DNA of 64,000 nt from Varroa destructor. Its lineage: Eukaryota; Arthropoda; Arachnida; Mesostigmata; Varroidae. The position numbers were made by a program, and so were the translations under genes. This document shows positions 56,697 through 64,000 of this stretch, in pieces. Positions within the stretch are counted from its first letter, which is position 1. The number at the start of each line of letters is the position of its first letter. The notes under the pieces are model-generated. The model had not been told where the DNA came from. It saw nothing but the letters and a program-made list of their open reading frames with translations, and ran no database searches. The stretch is from the NCBI RefSeq assembly GCF_002443255.2, contig NW_019211460.1, positions 32,533,497 through 32,597,496 of the forward strand. The letters run 5' to 3'.

Positions 56697-56882
56697 TCAG
56701 CCACGGGGTATGGGATGTTCTATGGCAGGTTTATTCAGGCCCAACCAGGGACCAGGTTGCGTCATAACAGGCGCATCAGATAGGAGAATCAGATTCACGG
56801 TACAGATTGTGAACAAGTAGAACACAAAACGTGTCTTTTTCATCGCAGTTGCAAGGGCTCGTTCAGAATATGCTTCCTGCAT
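56697..56882 (-). CDS. open frame with signal-peptide-like segment
   Basis: After an acceptor (cctcccgccgatgcag) the minus-strand frame reads EAYSERALATA and then, from an internal ATG at 56840, MKKTRFVFYLFTICTVNLIL followed by LSDA and a 24-residue end, PVMTQPGPWLGLNKPAIEHP plus IPRG. Taken from the ATG it is a textbook signal peptide with a short mature peptide. Taken from the acceptor it is an exon with a membrane span. It lies within an intron of the 53-60 kb gene on the same strand. Confidence 0.25.
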   Translation of the reverse strand: MQEAYSERALATAMKKTRFVFYLFTICTVNLILLSDAPVMTQPGPWLGLNKPAIEHPIPRG

Positions 56883-57259
56883 CGGCGGGAGGCATTAAGA
56901 TTATGTTTTCGCTAATGCGCACCTTATCGCGTGTGCGATACAACCCAGGCAAATATTCCAACCCACAAATTGTTAAAAAGGTACGCATTGAACGGCAAAA
57001 ATAGGACAAAGGACAATTTGTGTGATGAATTAAAATCAACAATGTAAATGTCTGAAAATGAATCGTCGAATAGAAGCGAGCAATACAACCTAATAAAGCA
57101 TGTAGAAATCTAGAATTATTATGATAATACTCATTTTACTGCTAATGAGGTATGGATTACATATTGTATTCCAGTGATCTTTTTCTAATGAGTCACCATC
57201 ACTGGGCACAGTTGCAACGCAAACGACGTACGATTTTATTCCTTCGACAGATCAGGCCT

Positions 57260-57372
57260 CGAAATGATTCCATCAGACGAATGTCAGGTGTTGCTTCTCC
57301 GTAGGAGCCGACGTTAGACATTTAACCAGATACCTCACTAACGAAAGCTAAACCCATTGCGCTAGTGTTTCT
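57260..57372 (-). repeat. tRNA-derived SINE copy
   Basis: The minus strand has an A-box-like TAGCGCAATGGG (complement within 57351-57364), a degenerate B-box GGTTAAATGTC, and downstream CGTCTGATGGAAT (complement of 57267-57279), identical over 13 bases with the copy at 30.3 kb at a similar distance. It sits in an intron of the 53-60 kb gene, in the same orientation. Confidence 0.55.
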
Positions 57373-57958
57373 CGTCGCCATCCAAACGTTGATAAGTGTA
57401 ACAAACACGTTGACAAATACTTCCTGACAGTTATATAATTGACGAGTGCGTCGAAGTTTCACTGCAACGATAAAATGGCCATATAGCACTTTATAGTACT
57501 AAGCTTACCTTGCTTACAATCAACTGCCACAATCTCGCAAGAAGCAAAGAAAGAAAAAGGTAAAAGGATGCACCGTGATCTCACTTACATCGTATGCTGC
57601 CTACAAATGCAACCTTCTTTTTAATAGATTTTTTTTTATGTTACCTCACGGCAAATGTGACCGTTAACGGCATTCGTGGCTTCTCTTTGAGAATATTTTC
57701 CCTTAGCTTTCATGGCTGTCTGATTGTGCACAGATGTTTGATCTATATACAGATAGAGAATTGCGTTCTTTACGACAGGGTATCGTAATTGAACTTTGAA
57801 CAATTTAACCAGTGGTACAGTTTCTGAAGTGTTTACCTTTGCCTACTATAAGTGTCTAGTATGCGTTGGCCAATATCTAATACAAAACGCCGAATATGCC
57901 CAGTAGAGCTAATCTTTAGAAGAGTCTAATAGAGAGTAATAATCTAAAGGACACATAC

Positions 57959-58169
57959 TCAAAGTTATGTCGACGACTTGTTTTGAAGGCAAAGTGGTAA
58001 TGTAGGTGCCGTTGCTCCCCATAACTTCGATCAATGCGTAGTGAAGAGCAACACACGACGTACGAGGTGGTATAAGCTTCATAGGGTACGTCCACGCCGC
58101 AATAACCACAAGGGGGTACATGTAACTAGGAAGAATACCACCGTCGTCCTCTTTGTATCTCAGCACTTG
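57959..58169 (-). CDS. exon 3 of the 53-60 kb membrane protein gene
   Basis: The acceptor is excellent (atattttttttcag) and the donor good (CTTTGA|GTATGT). The 211 bases stay open: QVLRYKEDDGGILPSYMYPL, VVIAAWTYPMKLIPPRTSCV, then ALHYALIEVMGSNGTYITTL with an N-glycosylation site (NGT). It starts in phase 0, matching the end of the exon at 58439, and ends in phase 1. The composition suggests continued ectodomain with one or two cysteines. Neighbouring exons and strand agree, so I regard this as a real exon. Confidence 0.58.
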
Positions 58170-58438
58170 CTGAAAAAAAATATAAAATCTTCTATTTTAT
58201 TTATTCACATATAAAATAAAGTATAATATTGATAATAGAACTTGAACCAAATTATTCTAGTTTCAACAGCGCCGAAGGTGCTGCCACCCAAGCGTCACAA
58301 ATTATATAGTGACTACTATTATACATAATAATCCTGTTCCATATTCATATATGCGCAATGTAAAGAACCGCACGCGTATATTGACCCTTTCCTGAGATTA
58401 GTGTATGCGATTAGTACGCGTACACTATAGTGTGATAC

Positions 58439-58643
58439 CTGCATCACATCGAATCGTAAAGGATAATTCCCGCAGACGAAACCGCATTTGGGATTGTACA
58501 CATTTGTACATAGAGAAATCGTTTTATAAATCAGTTTTTTTAAGATGATCATCGAAAACCTTGCCATCAAAAGCTTCTTAAGCCAACAGACCCCTATAAA
58601 CCGCGCAGAAATACAGAAAGTAAGCATATTTACGGAGGTCCTA
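58439..58643 (-). CDS. exon 2 of the 53-60 kb membrane protein gene
   Basis: The acceptor ttgttttctatactag and donor GATGCAG|GTATCA bound 205 open bases. The entry phase matches the exon at 59511 (AA joined to T) and the exit phase matches the exon at 58169. The product begins RTSVNMLTFCISARFIGVCW, is hydrophobic and basic in the middle, and ends with a Cys-containing stretch, VYNPKCGFVCGNYPLRFDVM. A second possible acceptor three bases on (58640 start) keeps the frame. The exon is supported by phase on both sides; its hydrophobic middle is unusual for a soluble ectodomain. Confidence 0.5.
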
Positions 58644-58740
58644 CTAGTATAGAAAACAATAGGTAATTTCAATATCTAGGGAAAAAGATGTTCAGTCTTA
58701 AAAAACAGACTACCGATAACAGAAGATCAGATTTATCAAT

Positions 58741-58806
58741 GGCTGACCGCGTAGCGCAGTAACTCCTCTATCGCGCGTAGACAATTAATAAATAAATAAA
58801 TAAATC
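58741..58806 (+). repeat. tRNA-head fragment plus (AAAT)n tail
   Basis: A D-arm/A-box-like GTAGCGCAGTAACTC is followed by an AATA tetranucleotide run (about 58786-58805). A truncated tRNA-derived SINE ending in a simple repeat is a likely reading. It lies in intron 1 of the 53-60 kb gene. Confidence 0.4.
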
Positions 58807-59510
58807 CACCTTATAAATCTCCCTATACATAGGAAACAAGAGAATCTAGAAATATCTAAGTATATACGGACAGTATAGAGAAAAAATGCTGGAACTATTG
58901 ACAGCATAAAATGCATCCTCTGAGCGATTGCACGAATTTAGGAAAATCTTGATAAGTTTAAATGTTTAGGGAGCGTATCGAATAGGTTAGCAAAGGTATT
59001 CTTAATAAGTTCAAGAAGCGCATAATATTACTCTACTGTCGACTAAGAGCGAAAGTTAGCGCTAACTTAACGCAACAATAAAAGCAGCTTTCATTGTAGC
59101 TGCATAGCTTCCGATTACGGCGCAGAAGATAATTCATCAATTTACATATGTATTGCTATCTGTACCTTATATACTATATACGTGATTTATATGGCGATTT
59201 AACTTAACGTTACCAGAACTAGATTAGCTCTCCGAAGGAGTCTCTGCGGTTCAGTTTTTGCATCGCCATTAAGCGCTGTATCGGCCTGTTGCACATAGAC
59301 GGCGGCTTCCAATGAACAGTTTGACACTGTCGGAACACTTGAACTGAAACACGTACTCGCCATTTAAGTTCTCTGAATCCGACCATTTATCTGATCAGAA
59401 AGAGTGCGAATATATTTGATTTTTCCGCTAAATCTAATTTTTCCTCACTAGTTTTCTATAGCCACCGTTGAGCGCCAACAGTTGCTTTAACTTAACGGAA
59501 AACAACTTAC

Positions 59511-60391
59511 TTGTCTATTATTTCTTTTATTACTGTAGTTGAAATGATTCCTGAAAGGTTGACCCCTGGACAAAGCCACTCAATCGTATGTTTGTCGTCT
59601 AGCGTCTTGTCAAAAGAAATCACATGACGAGTAACGACCGGTACGAACGCTATGCAAAAAGTTTCAAAATTTATCTGGCGTATCTCCACATATGGTGGAT
59701 GTAATGCATATGTTTTGATGAGGTATATCGATTTAACAAAAAGATCTTGAAGGGATAATGTGTCCATGACGGTCGAGTTCGTCAGTGGAACCCTGCGACT
59801 TTTGTTAAGACCTTCAAATATGGAGTCGCACAAGAACACCGAGCCGTTGAAGAGGTTATAATCGAGACCCAAACGAACACGCTCTACGAATGGCTGTTCA
59901 AGGTCAGTGAATACTTCGCCCAAGCGCTGTTTGACCGAATCATTTTTTGTAATCTCATCAAAGAACCGGTACATGTCGAACCGCCATAGCAGGACCGAGT
60001 CATTTGCAGAAATTACGCACAGATTAGCGAATCGCGTTGTTATTGGATAATTTTCATCCTGGAGAGTATCAAAAACTTTTGCCACAATGTACCTTATACC
60101 CGCCTCGGTTTTTGGCGAGAATGTATACGTGCCTAGGTAAAAGCTAATGACCATCACAATGTAGAAGGCTGTAACAGCACCAGCGTGATAACTGTAATGT
60201 ACGATGTCATGTCGAATATGGCGTATAAGCTCGAGACAAACGGAACCGCGAGGCTTCGCGCAGAAGGGCGATAGCATCAAGCCAGGTTGAACCTTAATAT
60301 TTGACAAATCCTGATTGTCGGTGCGACTTCGACTGGGCGTTAAGGTATCACTACTTGATGATCCACGATCATTTTCGACTTCGTTTTTCAT
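59511..60391 (-). CDS. first coding exon of a membrane protein with large ectodomain (possibly DEG/ENaC-like)
   Basis: The strongest coding block in the window: 293 codons from ATG to a good donor (ATAGACAA|GTAAGT). Residues 1-65 are a hydrophilic, Ser-rich cytoplasmic N-terminus. Residues about 69-90 (AGAVTAFYIVMVISFYLGTY) form one membrane span without a signal peptide, so the rest (91-293) is probably extracellular, with N-glycosylation sites at about 130, 182, 196, 205 and 278 and cysteines at about 125, 188, 246 and 274. One early span, a 'Y-P-I-T-T-x-F-x-N-L-C' segment about 25 residues after it and a later 'F-E-T-F-C-I-A-F' element loosely recall DEG/ENaC channels, but the canonical HG motif before the span is absent. 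A P2X, CD36-like or lineage-specific two-span receptor is also possible. Exons 2 and 3 follow in phase. Confidence 0.78.
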
Positions 60392-60399
60392 TCTAAATC

Positions 60400-61040
60400 A
60401 CATCGGCGGGATGTCACCGAACGCTTTGAAAACTAGTCGTGTGACTATTGGCGCTAGTTTAACTTTTAAACAATAAACCCACTCGCAGATAGAATGTAGG
60501 GTCTGCTTCCGTTCTGATAAGCTTGGCTCAAATCGATACGATTCACTGTGGCTGTGCTTCTATATTGTACTCTATCGTACACCCAGTAACCATGAATGCT
60601 TCGAACTAAAGTGCTAACTCTGCCTAGCCCCTAGATCGCTAGCTTTCACAGCTAGCTCCACAGGGGTTTTGGACGAAATACAAAAAGCTACCTTGTTGCA
60701 GGTTTGCGGTCGATCGAAGCAGTAGATTTTTAATGGAAACATGCGGTGTATTGATATTAGCACAAACTGAATAGTCAAGCTTCAAATGCTAGGCTCATCC
60801 CAGACCAGTTTCAGACGACTATTCTAGACGTAGGTGAGCACGAGAATTAATTATCGTTGAACATTTTGGATAAAACACGGAACGTTTCAAAGACTCCTAA
60901 TATGTTTTTTATTCAAATCAAAATCTATTCTTCGATAACAACCAAAACAGCTTGCAGTGCTGATGTAATATATCTCAAATCGACATTGGACTTATGGCTA
61001 TTTTCACGTTGACTTCTAGGTCACCGTCATCACTAGTAGC
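60400..61040. other. 5' flank of the minus-strand gene
   Basis: The promoter of the gene starting at 60391 should lie here. I see no clear TATA box or island; the sequence is AT-rich with no coding exon. Confidence 0.3.
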
Positions 61041-61043
61041 AGC

Positions 61044-61102
61044 CTATAAGAAATCCTTATTTTTAAACTGGTCGAGCCAACGTCTCTGTTGTCCCAGGAC
61101 AT
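61044..61102 (-). CDS. candidate terminal exon of an upstream minus-strand gene
   Basis: An excellent acceptor (cgaaatgtatattgcag, preceded by T8) opens a short frame VLGQQRRWLDQFKNKDFL to TAG, a charged helical C-terminus. The alternative frame begins with ATG immediately after the acceptor and reads MSWDNRDVGSTSLKIRISYR. Short frames after a good acceptor are common by chance. If real, a neighbouring gene would end about 650 bases upstream of the start at 60391. Confidence 0.25.
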
Positions 61103-61109
61103 CTGCAAT

Positions 61110-62750
61110 ATACATTTCGAGACAAAAAAAACAGTTAGGTATTTGTCAACGATCGCCGTTCCTTTGAGTTAATAATCGGTGCTACTTGGGTAAAACCAGA
61201 AACATTGTATTATCGAACTTATCCTACATAATAGGAAATAGATAAGAAGATAGTAAAATATTCATAATGAAGGGTGGACAAGCAGCTTTTCTCGCAAATA
61301 ATCGAATCATTTTTTCACAATAAAATTTTTCACAAAAAAAAATTACCAATGTATACATTCGTTTAGGAGCAATTTATAGCGTCATTATTGTCTCTAAGGT
61401 ATCAAACAAAACATCGCAAAATGGAGATAAGCTCTGAATGTCATTTCACACGTTCAGTATGGCCATCAGCGTCACATACAACTCGTGTTGGACCGTTCTG
61501 TGTATGATCTTAACTTTCCCAACGGGTAATTCTGCCCTCAAGATTAGAAGATGCTGATCAGAAGATTCGAGTGGCACACGACACGATTGAGATAAAGAGC
61601 TAGGTTGATATCACTGAAATGGTACGCCAATATACCTAGTAGCATATCATTAGAGCGCAAATTTTTTTTTTTAATCAATTCGTATTCATTCTACATTTGT
61701 AATTCGTTCAGATCAGGGCAACTCTAAATACCCTAAGTGGGGCATTTGTTAGCCTTTTAACGATCTGAAACGGTATTAGATTTGTTTTAGTCTTTTAATG
61801 TAGGGTTCCTATGATTGCAGAAGCACTAATTTGAGAGCACCGATACGTTGAGGATGAACGGCATAAAATGATAATTTTTCATCTCATCAAATGTAACGAG
61901 TGCACGCACGTAAGAGAAAACTATTTGATTTTCATCGCGTTTAGTGTGACATACGGTGGAACGGATAGATAGGCATAATGCAGACGCCACTCAAAATTCG
62001 GCTGTCAACGTTTCCATCTTGCCTTCAATCGTCAACCGTATTATCTTACAAACGACTCACATTTTTGTATTCTACGTACACACATCCGTAAATCAATACA
62101 CTCGTGTCTTGATTTTTCTCGGTGAGAACATGCACAACATACATGTGCGTGTTTACGTTTGAGCTCAATTCTTAGAAGTTTCGCGCCTGGATTGCCACTT
62201 CCTTGATCGACATTTGCTATTTCCATGTTTGGGAAAACAAGCCAAGTGGTACAGTAGCTAGTAGAATTCAGAAACACCAAAAAAAAACAAAAAGAAAAAT
62301 TAGCGTACGCTGGATCTCTCTAAAAAAACGACCAGATCCACGATTCAAGTGCAATGTCATGGACAGTCATGGTCCTTCGAAGCTCCACTCACCCAAATCT
62401 CATACTATGCTGTAAATGGAAGCCAAATTGGACCCGTGTTCTACAACAGTAGCAATAGAGATGAACGCTCCCCGAGTAAATGTTCGTTCTATTATAGTAT
62501 AGAAATATTTTGGACACCGATTACCATATACCAAATACGGTTAATATGAAGGACAACTAAATTTTAAATGGTTCGAGTCAAATAGATGGATTTTGAAAGC
62601 CTAACATAGTTCTACTGACAGCTAACTAAAATATCCAGACCAATTTACCTTAACAGTCTTTACTGGTGTGATTGGTACATGTGATCAAACGTGGCCACAA
62701 CCATAACGAAAACGATTCGAATATTTCGGTTTCCTTAAAAAGGCTAGCAA
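61110..62750. other. AT-rich noncoding stretch
   Basis: No supported gene. A and T runs occur near 61125, 61330 and 61665. Confidence 0.35.
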
Positions 62751-62754
62751 ATCA

Positions 62755-62970
62755 CTAAATAACGACAAAGTACAGTATGCCTTGTGGCTTTCTCTCGTCG
62801 CAAGGACTGAACTGAATCTGAAGTTGTGTTGCTTTGTCGCCATTTGTCGAAAGGTGGGGCCTGGGTCCGACCGTGTCCACCATCGGCTCTTCTCGTTTCT
62901 CGGATTGCGCAAACACTTGAATGGCCTCATGGACCCCTTTCACGTCGACCTTTAATCTTACCCCCCTCAT
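62755..62970 (-). CDS. candidate terminal exon, unknown protein (minus strand)
   Basis: The minus-strand frame has a GC-balanced codon pattern and stays open to TAG: RLKVDVKGVHEAIQVFAQSE, KREEPMVDTVGPRPHLSTNG, then DKATQLQIQFSPCDERKPQG and ILYFVVI. It reads like a globular C-terminus with alternating strands. The 5' border is unclear: ATGAGGGGG at 62970, or an AG just downstream. A competing plus-strand frame (62921-63048: MASWTPFTSTFNLTPLIVNQ to a donor ACCAAT|GTGAGT) overlaps its start. I favour the minus reading on composition. Confidence 0.36.
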   Translation of the reverse strand: MRGVRLKVDVKGVHEAIQVFAQSEKREEPMVDTVGPRPHLSTNGDKATQLQIQFSPCDERKPQGILYFVVI

Positions 62971-63521
62971 CGTGAATCAAGAATCTGTACACAGTACATC
63001 GTTCCCCTCAACGAATCTTCGCTACGGCAGAAGTCGCGTTACCAATGTGAGTAAACTACATGTAATCTACGTGCGTAATTTGCTTTTGTGTATGTCTGTG
63101 AACGTACATTGTATGTGCACGCAAGATTCGAAAGTTCAGTAATGTGAAAAAGTACTTAGATCTCCCGTAATCTTCACCGTTCAGTATTAGCATATAGGGC
63201 TGCCTCGTGCCTGTGCGAGACGATTTTTCTCAAACTAGTTAAAGGGATAACACAAATGAGTAGTTGCTTTTCGAGCACTGAACTTACTGCGGATTAGTAA
63301 AACTGTCACGTAGCTGGGCTTTCATTGTATAAATTGAGTCTTTTACTATTAATAAATCACTGGGGAGTAGTATAGTGGTACGTACATCGAACGAACAATC
63401 GAGCATATAATAAGCACACACATAGTAAAACTTTAGTAAAGCCAATTACTAGCATGAAGTCTGTTAGGTCAGGTTTACAAGATCTCTAATAGGCCCGCTC
63501 TGCGCACGTTCACGTCTCTAG

Positions 63522-63858
63522 GTGACTGAACCGAAGGTCGTCGCGCAGTGTGTTCATATGGTGCCTGCGGGATCGGATCTAGTGCCCGGAGAAGGGCTCG
63601 TGTGGACTGGCCGAAATTTCAAGGGTAATCCATGTTTCGGCTTAGCCAGAACGCGAGGCGGTTACCCAGGAGGATGGACGCCGCTGAACTCTTCATTTCA
63701 GCTCGTTCATTTGCTAAACACGCCTGATAGGTGTGTCTCCATGACCTGTTGGCAAAGGGACGCCCTGTTAATTACCTCTAATTTGAACGCGTCAGAAGAC
63801 GGAGCTAATGTTTCATTCGAGCGTCCCGGACAATTGACTTCGTCCGATAGGGGTGCAG
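63522..63858 (+). CDS. candidate internal exon, unknown extracellular-type protein
   Basis: Acceptor gcacgttcacgtctctag and donor GGTGCAG|GTGATG bound 112 open codons (without the donor the frame ends at 63872). The product begins VTEPKVVAQCVHMVPAGSDL, contains a Gly/Pro-rich region (RGGYPGGWTPLNSSFQLVHL), several cysteines and N-glycosylation sites (NSS, NAS, NVS). It looks extracellular. An internal GTAATC offers an earlier donor. No family is recognised. Length and paired sites give moderate support. Confidence 0.36.
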
Positions 63859-64000
63859 GTGATGCACCTTAAAAAATACTCCGACAGAACGGAACCGTAC
63901 GAGACCCCTCTAGGTGGTTAAATCTTTCATTGAATAAGTTATAGCTACAGGTTATGCGTTTCCGTTTGGTATACGTTCAGTTGCTAATATCATTGTTATT

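Noticed and set aside
1..64000. CRISPR arrays, operons, riboswitches, prokaryotic origins or phage genes
   Set aside because: No regularly spaced repeats, no tandem long ORFs with ribosome-binding sites and no prokaryotic gene families; the window is eukaryotic.

Overview
This 64 kb window is eukaryotic nuclear DNA from an animal, most likely an arthropod. That is an inference from several things together: short coding blocks bounded by GT/AG splice sites instead of long open frames, one exon of an arthropod-type Ig cell-adhesion protein, remains of a non-LTR retrotransposon, tRNA-derived SINE copies, and frequent CpG dinucleotides (no vertebrate-like CpG loss). A parasitiform mite would fit, but nothing here fixes the species. 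There are no operons, phage, CRISPR arrays or bacterial-type genes. Most long open frames in the GC-rich patches look like chance frames and are left out.

Layout. 0-5 kb: AT-rich sequence, then a GC-rich patch (about 1.9-3.6 kb) and one clear minus-strand Ig exon (5.18-5.30 kb). 6-16 kb: scattered candidate exons on both strands. These include a plus-strand two-exon C-terminus at 14.6-14.96 kb resembling NRF-6-type membrane acyltransferases, a minus-strand multi-span membrane exon at 8.5 kb, and a possible small secreted peptide at 10 kb. 18-28 kb: a chain of minus-strand exon candidates (27.2, 25.4, 24.4, 22.4 kb), a SINE and large GC-rich patches. 28-47 kb: mostly noncoding, with one well supported minus-strand exon at 37.9-38.1 kb and a membrane exon at 44.2-44.4 kb. 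47.7-49.6 kb: a decayed non-LTR retrotransposon on the minus strand. 50-53 kb: a plus-strand microexon and AT-rich sequence. 53.2-60.4 kb: the most gene-like region, a minus-strand gene that starts with an 881 bp first coding exon encoding a cytoplasmic N-terminus, one membrane span and a glycosylated ectodomain. Phase-compatible exons follow, with a possible second membrane span and a charged C-terminal tail. Its layout resembles a two-span channel or receptor such as the DEG/ENaC family, but that assignment is weak. 61-64 kb: terminal-exon candidates on both strands.

Limits. Only the Ig exon and the retrotransposon are recognised by family motifs. The first exon at 60 kb stands out by length. 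Nearly everything else rests on reading by eye for splice sites, open phase and codon pattern, and single short exons of this kind also arise by chance. Confidences reflect this. RNA-seq or comparative alignment would settle most of them.
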